From Bradyrhizobium sp. (GTDB taxonomy: Bacteria > Pseudomonadota > Alphaproteobacteria > Rhizobiales > Xanthobacteraceae): a DNA stretch of 53,889 nt. The stretch is from positions 1 to 53,889 of the forward strand of contig NZ_JAURXB010000051.1 of the NCBI RefSeq assembly GCF_030654605.1, in the 5' to 3' direction. How positions within the stretch are numbered: the stretch's first letter is position 1; each line of letters begins with the position of its first letter. A program made the translations under genes and the position numbers. Under the pieces are notes generated by a model. The model had not been told where the DNA came from and searched no databases. It saw only the letters and a program-made list of their open reading frames with translations. This document shows, in pieces, positions 37,351-44,682 of the stretch.

Positions 37351-38949
37351 CTACTTGTCCATCCACAAATCCTCGTAGCGATAGCCGTTGTAGGAGCTGT
37401 TCACCATGATGGTGATGCCCTTGACATGAGGCTGCCAGCACGAGCCCGAGCGGCCATGGTAGATGATCGGGCGGGCGACGTCCTCCTGAAGCTTCTTGTC
37501 GATTTCCCAGACCAGCTTTTTGCGTTTGGCGACGTCGGCTTCGATCGACTGCTCGCCGAACAGCTTCTCGATTTCCTTGTTGCAGTAGTTGGTGTAGTTC
37601 CGCTCCGAGCCGCAGGAATAGTTCTCGAAGAACGACTGGTCGGGATCATCGACGGCATTGCCGGTGAGGTTGAGGCCGAGCGCGTAGTCCTTGCGCGCGA
37701 CTTTCGAGAACCAGTTGGCGGTTTCGACCACTTCAAGTTCACCGTCGATATAGATACCCTTGAGCTGGTCGATCAGGATGATGGCGGGGTCGCGGTAAAT
37801 CGGAATATTGCGGGTTGCGACCTTGACCGCGAGGCGCTTGTCCGGTCCATAGCCCGCCTTCGCCATCAGCTTGCGGGCTTCCTCCCGACTGGCGTTGATG
37901 TCAGGGCCGTAACCCGGAATCTTCTCCAGCATCTCCTTCGGCATGGACCACAATCCGCCCGGGGCTGGAAGCATGGTACCGCCGATATCCGCCTGACCTT
38001 CAAACAGGATCGAGACAAAGGCCTTGCGGTCGAGCGTCAGCGCCATCGCCTGACGAATATCCAGATTGTCGAACGGCGGCGAAGACGAGTTGACGATGAT
38101 ATTGGTGCTGACGTTGTTGGGTGCGACGACACACACCGCCTTCGGCGCCTGCGCCTTGACATCCTTGAGCAGCGGAATCGTCACCCCGGTCGGGAACGTC
38201 ATGTCGAACTGGCCGGAAATGAAGCCGAGAATGGCGGTCGACAGGTTGGGAACGATATTGTACTCGATGCCGTCGAGATGCGGCAGGCCCTTTTTCCAGT
38301 AGTCCGGATTGCGGGTGATCTTGATCGATTCGTTGGCCTTGAACTCGACGAACTTGAACGGGCCGGTGCCGACCGGCTTGGTGCGCATGTCGCCGGGCGA
38401 AACATGGCAGGGATAAACCGGCGTATAGCCGGAAGCGAGTAGCGCCAGCAGCGAAGGCTGCGGCCGCTTCAGGTTGAACGCGACCTCGAAATCGCCGCTC
38501 GGCGTGACGTCAACGACCTCATTGTACCAGGATTTGCGCGGGTTCTTGCGGAATTTCTGCTGCGACTTGCCCATCACCATGTCGAAGGTGCATTTGACGT
38601 CGGCGGACGTGAACGGTTTGCCGTCATGCCACTTGACGCCTTGCCTGAGCTTGAAGCTGAGCTTTTTCCCGTCACCGCTCCAGGCCCAGCTTTCCGCGAG
38701 ATCCGGCACGATCGAATCGAGGGAGTTTTGCGCCACGTCCTGTTTGTACATGACGAGATTGTTGAAAATCCCCATGAAGGGAATGTTGACCGAGAAGGTA
38801 GCCTCCTCATGGATCGAGGCGCTGGCTGGACTGTCGCGGTGATGAACCTTCAGGATACCGCCCTTCTTGGGTTCGGCAGCCAGCACGGCCACATTGGAAG
38901 CTGCAAATAAAGACAACGCCACCGCCGCAAGTGTACGCACGCCCGACAT
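37351..38949 (-). CDS. Peptide/solute ABC transporter substrate-binding protein (family 5)
   Basis: A 532-residue periplasmic binding protein of the DppA/OppA (SBP_bac_5) family. The signal peptide spans residues 1-24 (LAAVALSLFAASNVAVLAA). The mature region shows the family pattern KKGGILKVHHRDSPASAS, DLAESWAWSGDGKKLSFKLR and GVKWHDGKPFTSADV. It captures the solute for the permease and ATPases encoded downstream. Members of the family carry peptides but also many other compounds. The upstream 289 bases hold the promoter and a family A repeat. Confidence 0.93.
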   Translation of the reverse strand: MSGVRTLAAVALSLFAASNVAVLAAEPKKGGILKVHHRDSPASASIHEEATFSVNIPFMGIFNNLVMYKQDVAQNSLDSIVPDLAESWAWSGDGKKLSFKLRQGVKWHDGKPFTSADVKCTFDMVMGKSQQKFRKNPRKSWYNEVVDVTPSGDFEVAFNLKRPQPSLLALLASGYTPVYPCHVSPGDMRTKPVGTGPFKFVEFKANESIKITRNPDYWKKGLPHLDGIEYNIVPNLSTAILGFISGQFDMTFPTGVTIPLLKDVKAQAPKAVCVVAPNNVSTNIIVNSSSPPFDNLDIRQAMALTLDRKAFVSILFEGQADIGGTMLPAPGGLWSMPKEMLEKIPGYGPDINASREEARKLMAKAGYGPDKRLAVKVATRNIPIYRDPAIILIDQLKGIYIDGELEVVETANWFSKVARKDYALGLNLTGNAVDDPDQSFFENYSCGSERNYTNYCNKEIEKLFGEQSIEADVAKRKKLVWEIDKKLQEDVARPIIYHGRSGSCWQPHVKGITIMVNSSYNGYRYEDLWMDK

Positions 38950-39070
38950 ATTCCCCTCCCTCGATCATTCAGTCTCAGCGGACCGATTGTCGCGGAGGTT
39001 AGCCATGACGGCGCGGCGACGCAACCGGCAAGGCCGGGTGCGGGAGAGAAAGGTCCAGCCTCACCCCGAT

Positions 39071-39209
39071 GTCGTCCCCGCGGACGCGGGGACCCATACG
39101 CCGCGGCGGTTGTTACTTCAAAAGGTCTCTACCGCCTGCGTCCTTACAGCTGGAACGCGGCGTATGGGTCCCGGCTCTGCGCTCGTGTTGCTCGCTTGGC
39201 CTGGACGAC
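39071..39209. repeat. Two-armed palindromic element with mismatched arms (family A)
   Basis: 139 bases. The left arm is GTCGTCCCCGCG...GGGGACCCATA; the right arm is TATGGGTCCCGGC...GGACGAC with a long, imperfect loop. It lies in the spacer upstream of the binding-protein gene and downstream of the second BKACE gene, so it may separate two transcription units on the minus strand. Confidence 0.78.
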
Positions 39210-39238
39210 AGAGCGCGGGATGCGCTAGCCGGAACTCG

Positions 39239-40162
39239 TCAGACTTCCAGCTTGTCGCCGCCCTTCAGATCGAGAATTTCGCGGGCCTCGTCCGACGTCG
39301 CCACCTGCAGGCCGAGGCCTTCGATGATTTTGCGGGCCAGCGTGACCTGCTCGGCGTTCGAGGCCGCCATCCGGCCGGGCGCCGCCCACAGCGAGTCTTC
39401 GAGGCCGACGCGAATGTTGCCGCCCATGGCGGCGGCCATCGCCGCGATCGGCAGTTGGTTGCGCCCGGCGCCGAGCACCGACCACACCATTTTGTCGCCG
39501 AACAGCCGGTCGGCGGTGCGCTTCATGTGCAGCACATCCTCCGGATGTGCACCGGTACCGCCCTGCAGTCCGAACACCGTCTGCACGAACAGCGGCGGCT
39601 TCACCATGCCCTGCTCGAGGAAGTAGTTGAGGTTGTAGAGATGCGCGGTGTCGTAGCATTCGAATTCGAAACGGGTGCCGGTCTCCGACAGCGTCTTCAG
39701 GACGTATTCGATGTCCTGGAAGGTGTTGCGGAATACGATATCCTTGTTCTGCAGGTGCTTGAGCTCCCAGTCATGCTCGAATTTCTTGAAGCGGTTCAGC
39801 ATGCCGAAAAACGCAAAGTTCATCGAGCCCATGTTGAGCGAGGCGACCTCCGGCTTGTAGACCGCCGCCGGGCGGACGCGCTCGTCCACCGTCATGGTCG
39901 GCGCGCCGCCGGTGGTGAGGTTGATCACGCAGTTGGAGCGCTGCTTGATGATTTTCAGGAACGGCGCAAAGGCTTCAGGGCTCTGGTCCGGCTGGCCGGT
40001 CTTCGGATTGCGGGCGTGCAGATGCACGATGGCCGCACCGGCTTCGGCGGCATCGACTGCGGCGTCGGCGATTTCCTGCGGCGTCACCGGCAGCGCCTTC
40101 GACATCGAGGGGGTGTGGATCGCGCCGGTCACGGCACAGGTGATGATGACTTTGCGGCTCAT
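39239..40162 (-). CDS. Beta-keto acid cleavage enzyme (BKACE, DUF849), second copy
   Basis: A 307-residue BKACE. Zinc ligands are His47 and His49 (IVHLHARNP), and the conserved GLEDSLW provides the Glu. INLTTGG is the keto-acid loop. The family condenses a beta-keto acid with acetyl-CoA to give acetoacetate and a new acyl-CoA. It follows, by 78 bases on the same strand, a 3-hydroxyacid dehydrogenase gene that could supply the beta-keto acid, and an SDR is divergent to that pair. Known BKACE substrates include dehydrocarnitine and 3-keto-5-aminohexanoate; which applies here is unknown. Confidence 0.92.
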   Translation of the reverse strand: MSRKVIITCAVTGAIHTPSMSKALPVTPQEIADAAVDAAEAGAAIVHLHARNPKTGQPDQSPEAFAPFLKIIKQRSNCVINLTTGGAPTMTVDERVRPAAVYKPEVASLNMGSMNFAFFGMLNRFKKFEHDWELKHLQNKDIVFRNTFQDIEYVLKTLSETGTRFEFECYDTAHLYNLNYFLEQGMVKPPLFVQTVFGLQGGTGAHPEDVLHMKRTADRLFGDKMVWSVLGAGRNQLPIAAMAAAMGGNIRVGLEDSLWAAPGRMAASNAEQVTLARKIIEGLGLQVATSDEAREILDLKGGDKLEV

Positions 40163-40199
40163 GGGATGCTCACTTTGTTAGAGTGGGTAGATTCTAAAT

Positions 40200-40282
40200 C
40201 GTCATTCCGGGGCGCGCGCCAGCGCGAACCCGGAATCTCTCTAGGCTCCGGGTTCGTCGCTGTCGCGACGCCCCGGAGCGAC
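40200..40282. repeat. Palindromic repeat overlapping a coding 3' end (family D)
   Basis: About 83 bases: CGTCATTCCGGGGCGCGC...GCGAACCCGGAATCTC and an inverted CTCCGGGTTCGTCGC...GCCCCGGAGCGACG. The right half lies inside the last codons and stop of the dehydrogenase gene that ends at 40241, so the repeat supplies coding sequence. Confidence 0.75.
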
Positions 40283-41221
40283 GTTTTGTTGTTTGGCTTT
40301 GTGCGCGGCCAATGCCGCCAGGCGCTCGTTGCGCCGCTGCGTCAGTTCGGCGATGCGTTCCGGCGTCGGCTGATGCGGCCAGGCCGCGATCACCCGATCC
40401 ACGTTCGGGCTTTGGTAGACTTCGGGTCCGGCGGCAGCGGAAGCCAGCTCCTTATAAAAGCCGGTATAGCGCGCGCAATAATCGGGGATGCCGCCGGGCG
40501 CGTTGAGCTCGATGGTTTCGAACGGTCCGAGAAACGACCAGCGCAACCCGAGGCCATCCTTCACGGTGTGATCGAGATCCTCGGCCGAGATATAGCCTTC
40601 GCCGACCAGGCGAAATGCTTCGGCGAGCAGTGCGCCCTGCAACCGGTTCAGGACAAAGCCGTTGATCTCGCGATTGATGGTGACGGGTACTTGTCCGATC
40701 TCGCGATAGATGGTGCGGGCACGGTCGATCGCGTCGGGCGAGGTCCACGGCGCGCCGCACAGTTCGACCAGCGGCACCAGATGCGGCGGGTTGACGGGAT
40801 GGCCGACCAGGCAACGCGCCCGGCCCGGCAGCGCTTCGGTGAAGCGCGATGCCGTGATGGCCGAGGTCGATGACACCAGCAGCGCGTTCGGCGGGGCGAG
40901 CTTGTCGAGCTGGGCGAAGATGGTCTTCTTGTCCTCGACGATCTCCGGCCCGTTCTCCTGGACGAATTCGACGTCGAGCAGGGCTTCCTGCAGGCTGGCC
41001 GCGATCGAGACCCGCGCCACCGCGCCGTCGGGATCGTCGCAAAGACCGTGACGCGCCAGCGCGTGCAGTTCGTCGCGGATCAGGCGGGGCGCCGCCTTCA
41101 GGGTCGGAACATGCGGGTCGGTCAGCCGCGCGTTCCATCCGGCGCGGGCGAAGATCGTGGCCCAGGCGCGCCCGATCAGGCCGCAGCCGACGATGGCGAC
41201 ATTGCGTTCAGTATTGGCCAT
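40241..41221 (-). CDS. 3-hydroxyacyl-CoA/3-hydroxyacid dehydrogenase, lambda-crystallin type
   Basis: A 326-residue NAD-dependent dehydrogenase. The Rossmann motif VGCGLIGRAWA is near residue 11, QENGPEIVEDKK follows, and the catalytic His lies in GHPVNPPHLVPLVE. The C-terminal helical domain has GFVLNRLQGALLAEAFRLV and GLGLRWSFLGPFETIEL. The pattern is closest to lambda-crystallin/L-gulonate 3-dehydrogenase and L-carnitine dehydrogenase, so the substrate may be a free 3-hydroxyacid rather than a CoA ester. Its beta-keto product would suit the adjacent BKACE. The last 14 or so residues (from about NVAPGRRDSDEPGA) are encoded by a palindromic repeat and are probably an acquired tail. Confidence 0.88.
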   Translation of the reverse strand: MANTERNVAIVGCGLIGRAWATIFARAGWNARLTDPHVPTLKAAPRLIRDELHALARHGLCDDPDGAVARVSIAASLQEALLDVEFVQENGPEIVEDKKTIFAQLDKLAPPNALLVSSTSAITASRFTEALPGRARCLVGHPVNPPHLVPLVELCGAPWTSPDAIDRARTIYREIGQVPVTINREINGFVLNRLQGALLAEAFRLVGEGYISAEDLDHTVKDGLGLRWSFLGPFETIELNAPGGIPDYCARYTGFYKELASAAAGPEVYQSPNVDRVIAAWPHQPTPERIAELTQRRNERLAALAAHKAKQQNVAPGRRDSDEPGA

Positions 41222-41536
41222 TTTCTGCTCTCACAAACCTTGGTCTCACAGCCAGAGCACCTTGCGCCAACAATTGCAGGCCCGAGGGCCCTCGGAGGGT
41301 TCGTCGAGCAACAGCACCCGCACATCGCCCGAGCGACGGGCGAGCGCGCTGTTGTTCGCTCGAAAAGCGCGTTGTCTCGCTTGCCGTGATCTGTGATCAC
41401 AATTAGGCTCGCAAAAGTCCGGACCGTTGTCGAGTCCCCTCTCGAAAATCCAGGGCCGGCAACGGTGCCGCGGATTTCATTCTTTCGCGCGGCGGACTTG
41501 CCGGCTGATATCTTCCAACGACATCGCGGAGTGACC
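41222..41536. promoter_or_regulatory. Divergent intergenic region with a perfect 10-base palindrome
   Basis: These 315 bases separate the divergent hydroxyacid dehydrogenase and SDR genes, and I see no gene in them. TGTGATCACA (41392-41401) is a perfect palindrome in a locally AT-rich stretch and is a candidate operator for a dimeric regulator, for example a GntR/FadR-type protein. A weaker GGGCCCTCGG-type GC palindrome lies near 41286. Confidence 0.45.
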
Positions 41537-42313
41537 ATGGATCTCGAACTCAAGGGCTTGCGCGTGCTGGTAACCGCCGGTGCCAACGGCATCGGGCGCG
41601 CCATTGCCCGGCGTTTTGCAGCCGAAGGCGCCAGAGTTCATACCTGCGATGTCGATGAAATCGCGCTGTCCGAACTGGCCTCCAGCGATCCCGCCATCAC
41701 ATCGACGCCCTGCGATGTTTCCAACCGCGCGGCCGTGCAAAAACTGTTCGCGGAAGCTGTGGCAAAACTCGGTGGCCTCGACGTGCTGGTCAACAATGCC
41801 GGCGTCGCCGGACCGACGGCCAAGGTCGAGGAGATGAATCCGGAAGACTGGGACCGCTGCCTGGAAATCTGCCTGACCGGGCAGTTCAACTGCACCCGCC
41901 TTGCCGTGCCGCATCTGCGCAAGAGCCCGAACGCCTCGATCGTCAATATTTCCTCGGCGGCCGGCCGGCTCGGCTTTGCCATGCGCACGCCCTATGCGGC
42001 GGCGAAATGGGGCGTGATCGGCTTCACCAAATCGCTGTCGATCGAACTCGGGCCGGACAACATCCGCGTCAACGCAATCCTGCCTGGCCTCGTCGCCGGC
42101 GACCGGCAGCGCCGGGTGCTGGAAGCCAAAGCGCAGCAGCGCGGGATTTCCTACGCCGAGATGGAGCGCACGGCGTTCTCCTACACCTCGATCAAGGACT
42201 ATGTGACGCCGGAGCAGATCGCCGACCAGATCCTGTTCATGTGCAGCCCGCGCGGCAAGACGATTTCCGGCCAGGCTATTTCGGTGTGCGGCGATACCCA
42301 GATGCTGGGATAG
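41537..42313 (+). CDS. Short-chain dehydrogenase/reductase
   Basis: A 258-residue classical SDR. It has a glycine motif TAGANGIGRAIA (residues 14-25), DVDE for NAD preference, NNAGVAG, and the catalytic Ser-Tyr-Lys in ISSAAG and PYAAAKWG. It oxidises or reduces an alcohol/ketone. The start ATG at 41537 follows GGAGTG; the frame is open further upstream but the normal SDR N-terminus begins here. It is divergent from the 3-hydroxyacid dehydrogenase/BKACE pair, so the three may belong to one pathway. The substrate is unknown. Confidence 0.9.
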   Translation: MDLELKGLRVLVTAGANGIGRAIARRFAAEGARVHTCDVDEIALSELASSDPAITSTPCDVSNRAAVQKLFAEAVAKLGGLDVLVNNAGVAGPTAKVEEMNPEDWDRCLEICLTGQFNCTRLAVPHLRKSPNASIVNISSAAGRLGFAMRTPYAAAKWGVIGFTKSLSIELGPDNIRVNAILPGLVAGDRQRRVLEAKAQQRGISYAEMERTAFSYTSIKDYVTPEQIADQILFMCSPRGKTISGQAISVCGDTQMLG

Positions 42314-42540
42314 GCGGGGATCGAAGAAGATTGACGGCCCGCGAGGCTACCGGTCCCGCTTGAGTGGCAAACAGCCCGTGCCCCAACATGAGGCCGGAGT
42401 GAGAGGCGCTTCCGCACAGCTCGGCGGCCAAGGTCTTCCAGATTCGGCTGGCGTTCGTGGAATTGCCCCAGCCTCTGCGGTAGGACGCGCCCCGCTGGAA
42501 TGATGTGATGACAGCGCAGCCGCCGGGAAGCCGGCGTTCG

Positions 42541-42894
42541 CTAGAATATCAGCACCTTGTCGGCCTCGATGGTTGCGCCGGCGAGTTCGTCCATCGTGCT
42601 GCGACGTGCCCCCTGTATCAGTTCGGCGTCACCAATGCCGCGCGCGTCCATGCAGGTGCCGCACAAGAGCACTGCTCCGTGGCTGCTGAGAACGCGTTTC
42701 AACATCCGCTCCACATTGTAGTAGCCGTCGGGCGTCTTTTGATTAGCCTTGCCCGCCAATACGGCATCCGCCATCAAGAATACGGTTACCTGCATCGACG
42801 GGTCCTTCTTCACGAGGGCGTGCGCGAGCCTCAGCGCATTATAGACGCGCTCCGTGCCGTAGGGCGGGTCGTTGACGATAAACAGGCCTTTCAT
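42541..42894 (-). CDS. DsrE/DsrF-like family protein
   Basis: A 117-residue single-domain DsrE-fold protein, starting MKGLFIVNDPPYGTERVYNA. Two cysteines in CGTC (residues 78 and 81) sit at the position of the sulfur-carrying Cys of DsrE/TusD-like proteins, so sulfur transfer or a redox role is possible but unproven. The ATG at 42894 is preferred over an in-frame ATG at 42951, because that longer product adds sequence atypical of the family. A FixK/FNR-type box centred about 114 bases upstream suggests expression under low oxygen. Confidence 0.82.
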   Translation of the reverse strand: MKGLFIVNDPPYGTERVYNALRLAHALVKKDPSMQVTVFLMADAVLAGKANQKTPDGYYNVERMLKRVLSSHGAVLLCGTCMDARGIGDAELIQGARRSTMDELAGATIEADKVLIF

Positions 42895-42974
42895 CGACGT
42901 GCCGTTCCCGAACCGGATAGCAGATCCCTGCTTCATGATCGGCGCTATCAATTTCGCCGCGCGCGACAGGTTGA

Positions 42975-43015
42975 AAATTAGGCCGTGATGGGTTCTTCCT
43001 TTTGATTTAGGTCAA
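42975..43015 (-). promoter_or_regulatory. FixK/FNR-type box and -10 element for the DsrE-like gene
   Basis: Read on the minus strand, TTGACCTAAATCAA (43015-43002) matches the FNR/FixK2 consensus TTGAT-N4-ATCAA at all but one position. About 22 bases further downstream lies TAATTT (42980-42975). This spacing places the box near -41.5, the class II activator position, with a start site near 42967 and the ATG at 42894. Confidence 0.75.
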
Positions 43016-43032
43016 GCGGGCGCCCAAGGAGC

Positions 43033-43845
43033 TTACCTCGCGGCAGGCAGTTCGGATGCTTCAGCGCAAATGGCGCCGACAATCTCGTCCAGCACCGCAA
43101 GCGCGTCTCTGGTACCGTCGGCCTCGCCCTTCTCAAAATCGTCGCCGGATTGTCCCATCGTATTCGTCACATGGGCCAGACAAAGCACCCTCGCTCCCGC
43201 CGCGCTCGCAAAGGCATAAAGCGCGGCCGCTTCCATCTCGACCGCGAGGACACCCTTGTTCCTTGCAGCGTCGATGGCTTCCGCGGTCTCTCGGAACGGG
43301 GCGTCCGTGGTCCAACTGGAGCCGACGACGCAGCGCGGCTTGTGCGCCGATATTGCCTTCCATGCCGCCGCCACCAGTCGCGGGTCCGCGTCAGCGAATT
43401 CGGCGGGCGGCGCATAGTGATAACTGGTTCCTTCGTCCCGCAATGCGCGGTCAATGATCACGAAATAGGGCGGCGGTCCCGACGGCACGATTTGCCCGGC
43501 CGAAGTAAGGCTCACCAGCAGACGACAGCCGCTCGCAAACAGTTCCTCCGCCACCAGTACGGCGAACGACGATCCCACCACACGGCCGACGATTCCGACT
43601 TCCCGCCCACCGAGCGAGAAGCAATCAAGTTCGGTATGGTAGCAGGGCCAGTTTTGAAACCGCCGGGTTTTTCCTGCGGCGCGGAGCGTCCGGACAAGAT
43701 CGCCGTCGGGGTCCAGGATGCAGACGCTCGGCACGTCGGCAACTTCAAGTTTCTTCTGCCGTCGCGCCTCGCGCAGCAGGGCCGAAGGCGCAAACACGGA
43801 TGGCGAAGATGTGTGTTTGTTGTCCAATATGGGAGGTATAAGCAT
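43033..43845 (-). CDS. Nucleoside phosphorylase family protein
   Basis: A 270-residue protein of the PNP/UDP family. The diagnostic segment is LAVEMEAAALYAFASAAG, where Met-Glu contacts the ribose. SLTSAGQI is the phosphate/base loop region, and SSWTTDAPFRET is also typical of uridine-phosphorylase-like members. It probably splits a nucleoside with phosphate, but the base specificity is unclear. The N-terminal stretch of about 25 residues is a little longer than usual. It ends upstream of the FixK-type promoter and is divergent from a methyltransferase gene 41 bases away. Confidence 0.85.
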   Translation of the reverse strand: MLIPPILDNKHTSSPSVFAPSALLREARRQKKLEVADVPSVCILDPDGDLVRTLRAAGKTRRFQNWPCYHTELDCFSLGGREVGIVGRVVGSSFAVLVAEELFASGCRLLVSLTSAGQIVPSGPPPYFVIIDRALRDEGTSYHYAPPAEFADADPRLVAAAWKAISAHKPRCVVGSSWTTDAPFRETAEAIDAARNKGVLAVEMEAAALYAFASAAGARVLCLAHVTNTMGQSGDDFEKGEADGTRDALAVLDEIVGAICAEASELPAAR

Positions 43846-43886
43846 CTGCCATCTTCACCCTTGACGCGGCCAGCGGAGATTCGCTC

Positions 43887-44528
43887 ATGACCGATGCGAA
43901 CCGGAAATCCCATTGGGAAACAGTCTACACGACCAAGGGCGAGGACCAAGTCAGCTGGTTTCAGGAAAATCCGGCGCCGTCGCTGGAACTGATTGACCTT
44001 GCCCGGCCGGCGCCGGAGTCTGCCATCATCGATATCGGCGGCGGCGCGTCACGGCTGGTCGACAGCCTTCTGGCGCGCGGGTTCGAGCGCGTGACGGTGC
44101 TGGACATTTCGCAAGCCGCGCTTGACGCCGCCCGGGCGCGACTCGGCGACCGCGCGGGCGAAGTGGAATGGGTCGCCGCCGACGTCACCAATTGGCAGCC
44201 GACCCACGGCTTCGACATCTGGCATGACCGGGCCGCCTTTCATTTCCTGATCGATCCAGCGGACCGCTCCGCCTACGTGGCGCGTCTGCGACAGGCGGTC
44301 AGGCCCGGCGGCCATGTCGTCATCGGGACCTTTGCCCTCGACGGTCCGGAAAAATGCAGCGGGCTGCCTGTCAACCGGTACGATGCGGCAAGCCTTGCTG
44401 GGGAATTGGGCGAAGGTTTTGAGCTGGTGGACTCCCTCAGGCAGGATCATGCCACGCCATGGAACTCGACCCAGCATTTCCAGTTTTGCATTTTCCGGCG
44501 AACGGGCCGCGTTGGAAGCACCGCTTGA
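43887..44528 (+). CDS. Class I SAM-dependent methyltransferase
   Basis: A 213-residue methyltransferase. The N-terminal HWETVYTTKGEDQVSWFQ is typical of a widespread family of small-molecule methyltransferases in proteobacteria. Motif I is DIGGGAS (residues 49-55), acidic residues in LDIS and AADVT contact SAM, and HDRAAFHFL follows. The acceptor is not known; related proteins are described as thiol or tellurite-resistance-like methyltransferases. Start ATG at 43887. It lies 41 bases from the divergent nucleoside phosphorylase. Confidence 0.87.
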   Translation: MTDANRKSHWETVYTTKGEDQVSWFQENPAPSLELIDLARPAPESAIIDIGGGASRLVDSLLARGFERVTVLDISQAALDAARARLGDRAGEVEWVAADVTNWQPTHGFDIWHDRAAFHFLIDPADRSAYVARLRQAVRPGGHVVIGTFALDGPEKCSGLPVNRYDAASLAGELGEGFELVDSLRQDHATPWNSTQHFQFCIFRRTGRVGSTA

Positions 44529-44682
44529 GCAGGGATGAAAACCTTGCGATTGCCTTGCAGGAACTGACGGAATCCATCTTTCCCGTCACGCGAGGTTAAC
44601 TACCCGGGCAAGCCCGCATCGCCTTAAATTCCGGGCAGCCCTAATGTAGGGTGCCCGAAACCGGTCGCGAGGCGAAGCGAGC

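Noticed and set aside
44529..44682. GGAAC sequence before the hybrid kinase considered as an EcfG-type stress promoter
   Set aside because: The spacing to a CGTC is 19 bases and the -10 does not match CGTT, outside the accepted range.
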